A DNA stretch of 64,000 nt, from contig NC_092569.1 in assembly GCF_037975245.1 (NCBI RefSeq), forward strand, positions 36,950,168-37,014,167. The letters run 5' to 3'. The notes under the pieces were generated by a model. It was given only the letters and a program-made list of their open reading frames with translations, was not told the origin of the DNA and did not search any database. The DNA comes from Apostichopus japonicus (taxonomy: Eukaryota > Echinodermata > Holothuroidea > Aspidochirotida > Stichopodidae). Of the stretch, positions 48,063 through 59,065 are shown one piece after another. Within the stretch, counting starts at the first letter, position 1. Every line of letters begins with the position of its first letter. Made by a program: the position numbers and the translations under genes.

Positions 48063-49241
48063 CTATCTCGGCTTCAGGCGTGTGTGTTTACGGTTGCCAT
48101 GGCGACAGTGCGATAACAGCTCGGTTCTTGTGTTGATGCATCTGTCATTCGATTGTATTATGGCCAGCTTCTCTTCCATGCATAGATTGCATGATCCTGA
48201 TTCGCGTTGGTGTGTGTCGGATTTCTTCAATATGTTCCATTCAATAGTGTAGTCTCTCCCCTTGCTTTTCAGTGCCCAGATATGCTTGGATAGTTCTGTC
48301 TCCTTTTCATATTTTTTGTTGCGAAACGACTTCGTGTGGTTGCGGTACCTAGATTTGAAGTCACCCCCGGTGAGCCCAACGTATGATCGCGAGTCGGAAC
48401 CGGAAGTGACGGTAGCTTCGTACACAATTGAGTCGGCTAAGCACTCTCCACGCAGAGGGCAGGCTCCTTTATCTCTACAGTTGCAGGTTTTTGTGGCGTT
48501 TGTTGTTGTGTTGTTTTGCCGCATTATTCTGGCGTTGTGGGACTTGATGATGGAATCCATGTTTTTCATGCAACTGTAGCTCACTTTCATGGTGTTTCTG
48601 TTGAAGATCTTCCTCAGCTTGCTCCCACGTGGAAAGTGCCTATCTATGAGCTTGAGGAACTGTGACCCCACGTTGGTTTCCACGTTCCTACTAAATGGTG
48701 GGTTGAACCACGTGATTTTCCTCTGTCGGTTCTTTCTTTTTTTCTTGAGTGTTGTTGGTGCGCCCCCGTCGTCGTATGTGATGGTACGTTCGTATCCGCT
48801 TTTCTTTAGCGCTGCGTTGTAAGGCGGTGCTGCCATGCTGAATACTCTCTCATTCGACGAGAGTTCCCTGATCCTCTTTTCAATGGCTGTGGGAATGTGT
48901 TTGGTGATGGTGGGTGGGTGGTTAGATTTGACATGTATGTATAGCGGTTCATCGTTGGGCTTCCTGTATGGTTTGTGGGTTCCAGATTCTAGGTCCATGT
49001 TGTGTCAAGGAAGTTAGTCGACTTTAGGTTCGTCTGGGCCGTGATGTTGAGACCATGTGCCTGGAAAATCTTGACTAGCTCTTTGCGGGTGCGGTCTGCC
49101 TGTCTGCCGGAGTAACCTCGCATGACGGCAAGGCCGTCATCTCTGTAGAGACCGACGCTGGCCACCTCTAACTTCGCTTCTAGTTGGTGTAGTATGTGGA
49201 GGCCTACCAACTCACATATTTCTGCGCCGTCGTAAGCCCCC
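48063..49241 (-). pseudogene. Penelope-like RT/GIY-YIG protein, left copy (frameshifted)
   Basis: The minus-strand frames cover RT motif B (MGAYDGAEICELVGLHIL), an intact YRDD catalytic motif, then NFLDTT and the PYRKPNDEPLYIHVKSNHPP segment. A Cys cluster (TCNCRDKGACPLRGEC) and the C-terminal YVGLTGGDFKSRYRNH ... LCMEEKL domain of GIY-YIG type follow, ending near 48063. One base is missing at about 49005 relative to the right copy, splitting the frame just after NFLDTT. The copy lacks everything N-terminal to motif B. Confidence 0.85.
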
Positions 49242-50683
49242 AATGGAGAAACACCTCATCTGTCCTCAAATGGTTCACAGAGCTCCCACAAAAGAACAGG
49301 TTATCATTCCTTGTTTTCGACATAGTGGACTTCTACCCCTCAATCACTGAAGATCTCCTCAACAAATCTCTAGCCTGGGCCAAGAAGTACAGCCCCATCC
49401 GCAAAATTGAACACGAAACGATCATCCATGCGAGAAGATCAGTACTGTACGACCATGATGGCAAACCCTGGGTGAAGAGAGACACCACAAATGAATTTGA
49501 CGTAACGATGGGGGCTTACGACGGCGCAGAAATATGTGAGTTGGTAGGCCTCCACATACTACACCAACTAGAAGCGAAGTTAGAGGTGGCCAACGTCGGT
49601 CTCTACAGAGATAACGGCCTTGCCGTCATGCGAGGTTACTCCGGCAGACAGGCAGACCGCACCCGCAAAGAGCTAGTCAAGATTTTCCAGGCACATGGTC
49701 TCAACATCACGGCCCAGACGAACCTAAAGTCGACTAATTTCCTTGACACAACCATGGACCTAGAATCTGGAACCCACAAACCATACAGGAAGCCCAACGA
49801 TGAACCACTATACATACATGTCAAATCTAACCACCCACCCACCATCACCAAACACATTCCCACAGCCATTGAAAAGAGGATCAGGGAACTCTCGTCGAAT
49901 GAGAGAGTATTCAGCATGGCAGCACCGCCTTACAACGCAGCGCTAAAGAAAAGCGGATACGAACGTACCATCACATACGACGACGGGGGCGCACCAACAA
50001 CACTCAAGAAAAAAAAGACAGAACCGACAGAGGAAAATCACGTGGTTCAACCCACCATTTAGTAGGAACGTGGAAACCAACGTGGGGTCACAGTTCCTCA
50101 AGCTCATAGATAGGCACTTTCCACGTGGGAGCAAGCTGAGGAAGATCTTCAACAGAAACACCATGAAAGTGAGCTACAGTTGCATGAAAAACATGGATTC
50201 CATCATCAAGTCCCACAACGCCAGAATACTGCGGCAAAACAACACAACAACAAACGCCACAAAAACCTGCAACTGTAGAGATAAAGGAGCCTGCCCCCTG
50301 CGTGGAGAGTGCTTAGCCGACTCAATTGTGTACGAAGCTACCGTCACTTCCGGTTCCGACTCGCGATCATACTCACCGGGGGTGACTTCAAATCTAGGTA
50401 CCGCAACCACACGAAGTCATTTCGCAACAAAAAATATGAAAAGGAGACAGAACTATCCAAGCATATCTGGGCACTGAAAAGCAAGGGGAGAGACTACACT
50501 ATTGAATGGAACATATTGAAGAAATCCGACACACACCAACGCGAATCAGGATCATTCAATCTATGCATGGAAGAGAAGCTGGCCATAATACAATCGAATG
50601 ACAGATGCATCAACAAAAGAACCGAGCTGTTATCGCACTGTCGCCATGGCAACCGTAAACACACACGCCTGAAGCCGAGATAG
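49242..50683 (+). pseudogene. Penelope-like RT/GIY-YIG protein, right copy (two frameshifts, altered active site)
   Basis: This copy extends further 5' and includes RT motif A (LVFDIVDFYPSI), motif B and motif C. Motif C reads YRDN instead of YRDD, so a catalytic Asp is lost. An extra base in the poly-A run near 50010 and a 7-bp deletion near 50371 shift the frame relative to the left copy. Beyond the second shift the GIY-YIG-like region continues in another frame to TAG at 50681-50683. The two copies thus carry different defects, which accumulated after they separated or were inherited from different sources. Confidence 0.85.
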
Positions 50684-50687
50684 CCTA

Positions 50688-50757
50688 TGTTGTTCAGTTG
50701 CCTGATGATCGGTGCGCGAGACGTACCCGTGAAACTCCGAGTAGCAGTATGATGATA
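50688..50757 (+). ncRNA. Hammerhead ribozyme, right copy (type I, minimal stem III)
   Basis: The conserved core is complete: CTGATGA at 50702-50708, GAAA at 50731-50734 and the GTA cleavage triplet at 50741-50743. Stem II pairs 50710-50716 with 50722-50729 (one bulged C, loop CGAGA; a U-U mismatch at its base). Stem III is three pairs (50734-50736 with 50740-50742) closed by a CCG triloop. Stem I pairs 50697-50701 with 50744-50748, followed by a 2x2 internal loop and a wobble-rich outer helix. Short stem III type I hammerheads are known from Penelope-like elements. The motif begins five bases after the protein stop. Cleavage is predicted after 50743. Confidence 0.82.
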
Positions 50758-50837
50758 GTTTAGTTAAGTACATTATGTGATATTCTAGCTCTGCCTTGGC
50801 ATAGAGCACTCTTTGTGAATATTGACCACCATTCTAT

Positions 50838-50838
<1 letters not shown>

Positions 50839-50928
<90 letters not shown>

Positions 50929-50957
50929 ATATATTTATATATATATATAATAATAAT
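50839..50957. repeat. (AT)n microsatellite right of the Penelope-like pair
   Basis: AT repeats with CAATAT and CACACAAT interruptions. The interval 50958-51222 is the upstream region of the sushi gene; no promoter element is assigned. Confidence 0.95.
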
Positions 50958-51222
50958 ATAGAACTGTGGTATATATCACCGATAGTTTACCTTAGTGTGG
51001 TGAACGAGGTACAATGTCCACGTCAGTCTCACGATATGTAAACACATAAAACAAAGAAGCTATATATCATAACTTGAGAGACATTGAATCACGACCGATA
51101 TACGTTGACTTGAAGGCCTACATGCACACTGTGAAAGTGTGCGCTAATAAACTTAAAGAGTGTTTAGCGACGGAGAACAACTACTAATTTGTTGCATATA
51201 TTAACGACGACTAGTCGATACC

Positions 51223-51286
51223 ATGATGGAATTATTCCTTCAGTTATCAACAATTATTGTTTCAATTCTGTCTTTCACTTCAGCAG
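51223..51286 (+). CDS. Sushi protein exon 1 (signal peptide)
   Basis: ATG ATG, then a hydrophobic stretch LFLQLSTIIVSILSFTSA and donor G|gtatgtaa, phase 1. Confidence 0.8.
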
Positions 51287-54200
51287 GTATGTAATCTAAG
51301 TAAATTCAAGATATGGCTGTACGTGAGCTATAGGGCCTATCTTTATCGCGTACCGATATAACAAAAAAAGAGCTAGCCACACTTGTCACAGCATTAGTGG
51401 AAAATACTGAACAAGTTATTATTTCCAAGTTCTGTGTGCGTTTAATTACTCCTTTCATCATAAGGTACAAATAATCAGAGCATTATGTACATATCCTTTC
51501 ATGTCCTTTGTTTTTAGATAGAATCACAAACTAAGTTATTTCTTCTTCGTCGTTTATCAGTTAACAAGTATCAGTAAGCCTGCATAGATAGTTACAACGT
51601 TATACGCTATTCCTCACTCGATAGTTGAACATTATACGCTATTCCTCACTCGATAGTTACAACATTATACGCTATTCCTCACTCGATAGTTGAAACGTTG
51701 GCCATTCATGATACCTGCAACATTTCATATCATGACCATGTAAATTTTTAGCTATATATTAGAACCGAACATGGAATATAACAACAGATTGTACGTTTTG
51801 TCTCCGTTTAAAGAGTTGACCCATCAAGATGATATGAAGGGTGCTCGGTCACACTTGTAAGGTCTATTTCAAGGAACCATTAGTATATGTTCTTCTTAGA
51901 TTTGTATAAAAGATGGAATGGTCACATGACATTTAAACGGTCTTTGTATTCGATGATCAAGATCGGGAGAAGGCGTCTGTGTGTCGAGGGGGGGGGGGGG
52001 GGGGTTAATGGGTTTTATTTCGAGAAATGTTGGTGATTATCCCAAAGTATATTTCGGCCATTTTTCGCATATATTTTGGGAAAGTAGTTTTCCGAGATTA
52101 CTATATTGGGAAAATATATATTTCTCTGCAAAAACTTTTTATAATTATCTTAGACGCAACCCCCCCCCCCCCCCCTCTCTGCCAAAACATAGTTATGATT
52201 AAGTGATGTGGTTCTGACTTTCGTAATTATCTGATGTTTGGTTACCCATTGGTTTCAAGATCTCAACAAAACCTGAAAAATGACGCCGCTGTAAGCTGTA
52301 ATGACTAGACACATATCGGGCGAAAAAACGTATTAATGATATTATTAACAGAATGCACCTTACCAGAAGAGGTTATAAATATTGAGGGCGTGCGACTTGT
52401 GGAAGACAAGGAGTTTTACAATCTCTGGGAGTCTGTTCGGTTAGAGTGTTCTGATGGGTACGAGCCTCTGTTACAGGACTTTACTCCATTCTGTACAGAA
52501 CAAGAAGTCTTTGATCCAGACCCAGTCATCTTTAATTGTTTAAGTAAGTATAACTAAACGGGATATCATGTACGGAGCAGGAAAGGCTCTGCTAACCAAC
52601 CACGACCGTTAGCTATTATAGTCATATTTGAAAATGAAATGATATTAACCTGAATTTATATCGTCAAATAGCTACGACTTTAATAAGAGTAAAATTAAAC
52701 ATCGGAGACTACGATATTTCCATTAAGACAACTATCTTCACGAAAAGAGTGAAGTAAATGTTAGTCGGATGCATCTCGGTACAGAAACAATAAGGGACTA
52801 CAAAGCAAAGTACTGTATATATAGGGCCATGTGTATAACATTATTAATTGTTATTATAGAACATTAACTTATTTTGACAAATTACTAATTAAATAGCGAA
52901 ATAATAATTTGTTAAAACAGATTAATAATGTGTAATAACAAATTAATAACGATTATTTGCAAGGCCCTATTATGCAATTTTGCAACAAATGACTTAGTAC
53001 GAATAATAATTTCAAGTGTCCAACTTTATTCGATATATGTTGCATATTTACCTTAGTCTACTTCTAATACAATGGTAATCGCATTGAACTCTATGTATTC
53101 TGGTTGGTTTGTGAACCAGTGGTAGATTTGAGATGTTGCAAAGAAGTTTTATTTTCGAAGAGGATGGAGATTACGTGAAAAGAAACGGTCTAATATAAAG
53201 TTAGAACGAAATGAAACCAATCTTTGTTAATGGCTGCAAGTCACAAATGTCAACTCACGTTAATCTTGATCATAATATACAATAGGAACAAATCCACATA
53301 TAGATACCTCACAATATACAAATTATCTTCTTCCAATGGAAACAAATTGAAACTGGACAGAACCATGAATAGTCTATTTTGGTGAAATGGAAGCATTACA
53401 TGCCAAGTTTGTGTTTATGTAAATAAACTGTATTAGGCCTGACCCGAATACATTATACAATTAACCAATCTCCCTTACTGATTAAGCTTTATTTAGGACG
53501 ACGTTTATTTAATATTATAATGATATTGTACCGTTTTACATTCTCATGATTCACAATATTTGTTCAGAAACATGCTCCCCTCCAACTTTGGAGGATGATA
53601 CGTCATTCACCGACAGCCATGGCAACGGTGAACCTACAGAAGCATATCAAGCTTACCAGGTTGTAGAGTTTGCCTGCAGTGAAGACGTGAGTGTTGGGTA
53701 CCTCGAGGAGGATGTGCAACCTCTTGCTTACTGTAGTAGTAATGGAGAGTGGGAACCAAGTGTCTTTCCTGATTGTAAAGGTATTTTGTGGTATATTAAA
53801 TCATTAAGGAGTGCACAGTGGTTAACGCCGGTGCCTTCCAATCATAAGGTCCCCAGTTCGAGTTACTCCAAGATTAATGTATGTCGTCCGGTTACAGAGT
53901 TGTTGACAATTCATAATCATGGGCGTTAAATATGAATCTAAGAGACTGACTTCGGTCAGCTTGCGGCTTTGATAAGCCAATGAGGTTTCTACGCGCATCA
54001 GATGGTAATATGATGTAGTTTATTTTAATAGTCAATTGTTATGTAGGAGTCGTCAATAGTAACGAATGGTCATACACGCAGGGCATGCCAGTAGTTAGGC
54101 CTATCATGTGCGTCTATTACTCGTATGGTAATCTTAGACATGTTGTGGTAGCATATTGGCGTCACCAGTCATGAATGCTATAATTCTTTAGAAGTAATTA

Positions 54201-56121
54201 CTTTTTGCTTCTTGCTTAGTGTCTTGTACAGTGCCGTCCTTACAAAATGACACGATGTACGGTTCACCGTCACCCCAAGAAAACATCGGGTATATCCGAC
54301 ACAACACGAGCATTACATATAAATGCATTGACAGTATACCGGGTGGTATTCTTCAGGGACCTTTGGAGACATTGTGTGACGACGGACAGTTTAATGATCC
54401 AACAATCCCTGACTGCCAAGGTAAGTATAGAACTATAATTGAATGCATTATTCAGATACTTGAGTGTGATTCTGTCATTCTTCTTTGAAATGACAACACT
54501 AACAATGACAAAGAAAGACACATGATACTGGTTGGGGCATAACGACTGATCCGCTCTCAACCCCAGTCCCCTTGCATCGGGACTGTGACTGTGTGATCAT
54601 CGTCGGGTGTGTATCACTATTCCCCTCGAAAAGGAACAGATACTACACATGATCTTAGCCAAAAGGCTGAGAAGCGATCAGTAGGATACTCTGGTTGGGT
54701 GCATATTCAGTAGGACACTGGTTGAGTGCATATTCAGTAGGATACTGGTTGAGTGCATATTCAGTAGGATACTGGCTGAGTGCATATTCAGTAGGATACT
54801 GGCTGAGTGCATATTCAGTAGGATACTGGTTGAGTGCATATTCAGTAGGATACTGGTTGGGTGCAAATTCAGTAGGATACTGGTTGGGTGCATATTCAGT
54901 AGATACTGGTTGAGTGCATATTCAGTAGGATACTGGTTGGGTGCATATTCAGTAGGATACTGGCTGAGTGCATATTCAGTAGGATACTGGTTGAGTGCAT
55001 ATTCAGTAGGATACTGGTTGAGTGCAAATTCAGTAGGATACTGGTTGGGTGCATATTCAGTAGATACTGGTTGAGTGCATATTCAGTAGTATACTGGTTG
55101 GGTGCATATTCAGTAGGATAGGCCCACTGGTTGGTTGCATAATCAGTAGGATAGGCTCACTGGTTGGGTGCATATTCAGTAGGATACTGGGTGGGGGGGG
55201 GGCGACCTTGTCTCAATGGTGTGAGATGAGGACGGCATATGGGGAGGGGTGACTTCGTCTCAATAGTGTGAGAGATGAGGGAGATGGGAAGGGGGAGTGG
55301 GGTGGGTGACTGTTTCTCAATGACGGTGGTAGGTAGGTCCTTATTTTTGTTATTGCATGCAGTTTATTTTCCATATATCTGTACCCGTAGTATCCTGTGA
55401 ATCCCCTCCAGGACTGGTACCATCAGGTGTAACAGATCATGGTATTGTAGTAAACTTCACATGTGGTACAACAGGTGGCCTCATCCAAGACGGGAATGGG
55501 GTTAAATGCGAAGATGGTCATTGGTCCAAAGATCCAGTGTGCTCTTTCTTATGTCCAGGTAAGTAATTTGATTTTCCATGATTAACCCATTGTATGGCAT
55601 GATTGCTGCTTAATACATGCTGTTTACTGGTGCAACCCTGGTCGGTTGGTAATAACAAATTATTAATTTTGATTTGCATGACCCTAATAGGCTTTCATAT
55701 AAAGCTTACAGTGTATAGGTTTATTCATTGAAAATATATCCTACCATTGATTACAGAAACCTTTTGAATTTGATGGTTCTTGGCTACCTTTGTCCCATTG
55801 CCCTGCAACAAGTATATGAACACCTACATACCATAAACTGTATGCTGTTAATCAGTCTGTGTTCTGGTGGCAATTTTTTTTTTAATGTTGTTCATTATTA
55901 CAGGTAGAAGCGAATATTACAGGCCATTGAATGACGTCAGTACATCAGTGCGGGAAAAGCGATCACTGGACACCAGTACTCTACAAGAAACACCATTTTC
56001 TGATGATCGACTTGTAACAAGCATAACAGCAGGGGTGGTTGCAATGGTAACGACCACTTCTGCGGTTGGTTTCGTGACAGTTGCTATGAAATTTGGAGAA
56101 TATTTTTCGGAAGTACTTTGA
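51223..56121 (+). CDS. Four-sushi-domain type I membrane protein with furin-type site, complete, 351 aa
   Basis: Six exons: 51223-51286, 52352-52543, 53568-53780, 54220-54420, 55391-55558 and 55904-56121. All introns are GT-AG and all are phase 1, the arrangement of shuffled extracellular modules. Exon 1 encodes a 21-residue signal peptide. Exons 2-5 each encode one CCP/sushi-like module with four Cys (about residues 22-86, 87-157, 158-224 and 225-280). Modules 2 and 4 keep the Trp between Cys3 and Cys4; 1 and 3 lack it, and 4 has an extra Cys. Exon 6 encodes REKR (296-299), a furin-type consensus, then a hydrophobic helix (about 316-341) and a ten-residue tail. CCP modules usually mediate protein binding, as in complement regulators and adhesion proteins. 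I do not recognise an orthologue. The start has A at -3. Confidence 0.85.
52352..52543 (+). CDS. Sushi protein exon 2 (CCP 1)
   Basis: 192 nt, acceptor ttaacag and donor A|gtaagta. Cysteines fall at ECTLP, RLECSDGYEP, PFC and FNC; the canonical Trp is missing. Confidence 0.85.
52544..53567. other. Intron 2 of the sushi gene; nothing recognised
   Basis: AT-rich unique sequence. Introns 1 (51287-52351, with poly-G and poly-C runs at 51990 and 52161 and a 39-bp duplication near 51600-51690) and 3 (53781-54219) likewise show no further features. Confidence 0.6.
53568..53780 (+). CDS. Sushi protein exon 3 (CCP 2)
   Basis: 213 nt, acceptor ttgttcag and donor AAAG|gtattt. A module with TCSPP, EFACSED, AYCSSNGEWEP and DCK, the best sushi match of the four. 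It has a long insert between Cys1 and Cys2. Confidence 0.88.
54220..54420 (+). CDS. Sushi protein exon 4 (CCP 3)
   Basis: 201 nt, acceptor ttgcttag and donor CAAG|gtaagt. Encodes SCTVPSL, ITYKC, ETLCDDGQF and IPDCQ, with Phe in place of Trp. A potential N-glycosylation site is in HNTSI. Confidence 0.86.
54612..54678 (-). pseudogene. U2 snRNA-like 5' fragment (truncated pseudogene or snRNA-headed SINE)
   Basis: Read on minus from 54678, the first 45 nt match the start of U2 snRNA with two differences, including ATCGCTTCTC, GCCTTTTGGCTAAGATCA and the branch-point-pairing GTAGTA. Similarity then weakens through the stem IIa region and is lost. No Sm site (AATTTTTG-like) is present, so it cannot be a complete U2 gene. 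Confidence 0.78.
54690..55195. repeat. 27-bp minisatellite, about 18 copies (sushi gene intron 4)
   Basis: Units contain GTGCATATTCAGTAGGATAC followed by TGGTTGA. Being a multiple of three, the period leaves frames open on both strands; these are not genes. G-rich unique sequence follows to 55350. Confidence 0.95.
55391..55558 (+). CDS. Sushi protein exon 5 (CCP 4)
   Basis: 168 nt, acceptor cccgtag and donor CCAG|gtaagt. Encodes SCESPPGLVPSG, VNFTCG, VKCEDGHWSKDPVC and SFLC, a fifth Cys. NFT is a potential N-glycosylation site. Confidence 0.88.
55904..56121 (+). CDS. Sushi protein exon 6 (furin-type site, membrane helix, stop)
   Basis: 218 nt, acceptor attacag, stop TGA at 56119-56121. Encodes VREKRSLDTS, then a helix from LVTSITAGVVAMV to GFVTVAMKF, ending EYFSEVL. 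Confidence 0.86.
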
Positions 56122-56327
56122 CACTTTTGTTATAGCCTTTCAGTAATGTAGTAACCATTATAGCTATTAGTATGTACATAACTACATGAGGCAGTCATTG
56201 TACATTATATAGAATCAACTATATATGTAGGTCAACAGAAAGAGCACTGTGTAGCTAGAGGCTTGATCACATAGGTAGGGGAAGGGAGAGAAGGGGTGGG
56301 GGGGGGTAGCTCTGTTGGTACCTTTTG

Positions 56328-56333
56328 AATAAA
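56328..56333 (+). terminator. Polyadenylation signal AATAAA of the sushi gene
   Basis: First AATAAA after the stop codon, 207 bp downstream; a second overlaps 56347-56352. A G-rich run precedes it. Confidence 0.6.
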
Positions 56334-56899
56334 TTAACACCTTACATAATAAAGTATAGGTTTCCATAAGATATGGACACTATGAAAAAACAGGTGGATT
56401 TGCAATGTTAGGTTATCTGATCGATCGGTAGGTAGCATTGAAACCTCGATAACATCTCGATTGAATTGCAAAAGTACAAAAATGTCAAATGTTGTAGCTT
56501 GATGTACGTTTGATTTAATAACAAATCTAAAATGTGGACTAGTTCTCACATATGTTCAGATGGAATGAAAGCAAGCACAAAATGATATATTTAACAAACT
56601 TTTTAGTCAGATTGAAGTATTTGTTGAACACAAATATCTTAAACATGCTTCCTAATGAAACCCTTGTCTTCAGTAAAGTTTTTTATTTTAGAGATAACAA
56701 ATATAGAGAAACAAAAATACAGTTGCTCTGTCCAGATTAGTTTATTCAAGTATTCTCTACAAATATTTTATAATTTTCACTATAAGCATTATTTATAAAA
56801 CCCACACTGATATTAAGCAAGGTGATGAATACTATTATACAGCCATATAAAGGAATCACCATCAATTCTCAATACTAACATACATTTATCAAATTCTAA

Positions 56900-57935
56900 A
56901 TACTAACACACATTTATCAAAGTTCACATCCAATACTCTAGATACAAGTATTGTGTCTGCCAGTAGACATCCAATACTCTAGATACAAGTATTGTGTCTG
57001 CCAGTAGACATTCAATACTCAAGATACTAGTATAATATCTGCCAGTAGACATCCAATACTATAGATACTAGTATTGTGTCTCAGTAGACATTCAATACTC
57101 AAGATACTAGTAGCATGTCTGCCAGTAGACATCCAATACTATAGATACTAGTATTATGTCTGTCAGTAGACATTCATTACTCTAGATACTAGTATGTCTG
57201 CTAGTAGACATTCAATACTCTAGATACAAGTATTGTCTCTCATTAGACATTTAATACTCTAGATACTGGTATTTTGTCTGCCAGTAGACATTCAATACTC
57301 TAGATACAAGTATTGTCTCTCAGTAGACATTCAATACTCTGATACTAGTATGTCTGTCAGTAGACATTCAATGCTCTAGATACAAGTATTGTCTCTCAGT
57401 AGACATTTAATACTCTAGATACTAGTATTATGTCTGCCAGTAGACATTCAATACTCTAGATACAAGTATTGTCTCTCAGTAGACATTTAATACTCTAGAT
57501 GCTAGTAGTATGTCTGTCAGTAGACATTCAATACTCTAGATACAAGTATTGTCTCTCAGTAGACATTTAATACTCTAGATACTAGTATTATGTCTGCCAG
57601 TAGACATTCAATACTCTAGATACAAGTATTGTTTCTCAGTAGACATTCAATACTCTGATACTAGTATGTCTGTCAGTAGATATTCAGTACTCTCGATACT
57701 AGTATTATGTCTGCCAGTAGACATTTAATACTCTAGATGCTAGTATTATGTCTGCCAGTAGACATTCAATACTCTAGATACAAGTATTGTCTCTCAGTAG
57801 ACATGCAATACTCTATATACTAGTATTGTCTGCCAGTAGATATTCAATACTCTAAATACTAGTATTATGTCTGCCAGTAGACATCCAATACTCTAGATAC
57901 TAGTATTATGTCTGCCAGTAGACATCTATTATATT
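56900..57935. repeat. About 38-45-bp minisatellite, about 25 copies
   Basis: Units contain CAGTAGACATTCAATACTC and TAGATACAAGTATTGTCTCT, in two alternating variants (tgtctgccagtagac versus tgtctctcagtagac). It lies between the sushi and phosphodiesterase genes. Confidence 0.9.
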
Positions 57936-58344
57936 ACATTGCGTAAGACTGTACACCACTAATAAAAATACATGACTGATTCTTTGATTAATGCTGAAGG
58001 TGGTTTACAAGGTGGAGTACATGAAAGTTCAAACAATGAATATGAGATGAATTATTGACCATATCCATGGAGACATGAATGGTTATGAGGTATGAAGAAA
58101 GCAGCGAATCAAATCAACACATGACAGTAATGCAGCTAAATCTCTTGGAGGGGATTAGAGGAACCTAAGAAGAAGCACATGATATTGAGGAAAAGAAGGA
58201 TGATTAAAAAAGAACCAAAAAATATTAGAGAGAGGTGTGTATCAGTTCATTCCATGACTACAGTAATAACAGAACACTGTATTTGTCAGCAAATCTGTTC
58301 TATCTTTAACTCTTACTTCTGGTTTTTTATCTATACCCACCAAG

Positions 58345-58765
58345 GTTTAGTATGCCTACACTTATGTGAGAATTCTGAGTATGAACTGTATTCACACAAA
58401 ACTCAGAATACTCAGTATGGACAATTTGATCATGAAGGACAGTATGCCTACACTTATGTGAGAATTCTGAGTATGAACTGTATTCACACAAAACTCACAG
58501 TACTCAGTATGGACAATTTGATCATGAAGGACAGTATGCCTACACTTATGTGAGAATTCTGAGTATGAACTGTATTCACACAAAACTCAGAATACTCAGT
58601 ATGGCAAGTGGATCATGAAAGGACAGTATTATGTGAGAATTCTGAGTATGAACCCTATATCCACAATGCCCAGAATCCTCAGTATGGACTATTTGATCAA
58701 GGACAATTTTGCCTACACTTATGTCAGATTTCTGAGTATATACCATATGCCCACTAAGGATAGAA
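58345..58765. repeat. 92-bp tandem repeat, 3 near-identical and 1-2 diverged copies
   Basis: Units contain TATGCCTACACTTATGTGAG, AATTCTGAGTATGAACTG and ACAATTTGATCATGAAGGAC. Starts are at 58351, 58443 and 58535. Confidence 0.9.
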
Positions 58766-58899
58766 TCCTCAGTATGGTAAGTTTCTGCCTAGTGTCTGCT
58801 ATTAAAGTATCCCCAGTGTGGACTACTCCCCTGTACAGACAAATCAAACAACTGCTTAACAAATGTTTAAAAGATAACTGCTGTTTTTCCAATGACCCT

Positions 58900-59065
58900 A
58901 CTATGCAGTAAATTCCATTGTTGTTTTCTACTGGCCCATTGTTGGCCCAAAATTCCATTGTTGTTTTCTATGCAGTTAATTCAATTATTGTTTTTCCACT
59001 GAACCTACTATGCAGTTAATTAGATTGTTGTTTTCACTGGCCCTACTATGCAGTTAGTTCAGTTG
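58900..59065. repeat. Short diverged tandem repeat
   Basis: About four copies of CTATGCAGTTAATTC plus TTGTTGTTTTC...ACTGGCCC. Bases 59066-59934 after it hold AT-rich sequence with nothing recognised. Confidence 0.7.

Larger units (their letters stand above)
47964..50760. mobile_element. Penelope-like retroelement pair, head-to-head inverted repeat
   Basis: The left arm (about 47964-49241, minus sense) and right arm (about 49509-50760, plus sense) are near-identical inverted repeats of about 1.25 kb. They are separated by a 267-bp spacer (49242-49508) found only in the right copy. Each arm encodes the later part of a reverse transcriptase, a Cys-containing linker and a GIY-YIG-like domain, and ends in the same non-coding tail with a hammerhead ribozyme. 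That combination of RT, GIY-YIG endonuclease and hammerhead tail is known from Penelope-like elements. Both copies are 5'-truncated and disrupted. Confidence 0.8.

Noticed and set aside
48262-49017. Plus-strand frames of 60-105 codons
   Set aside because: Antisense shadows of the left Penelope-like copy.
54612-54678. Functional U2 snRNA gene
   Set aside because: Only the first ~45-65 nt are U2-like; the Sm site and 3' stem-loops are missing.
54678-54913. Overlapping frames on both strands (YSVGYWLSA and LLNMHSTSI repeats)
   Set aside because: Artefacts of the 27-bp minisatellite in the sushi gene intron.
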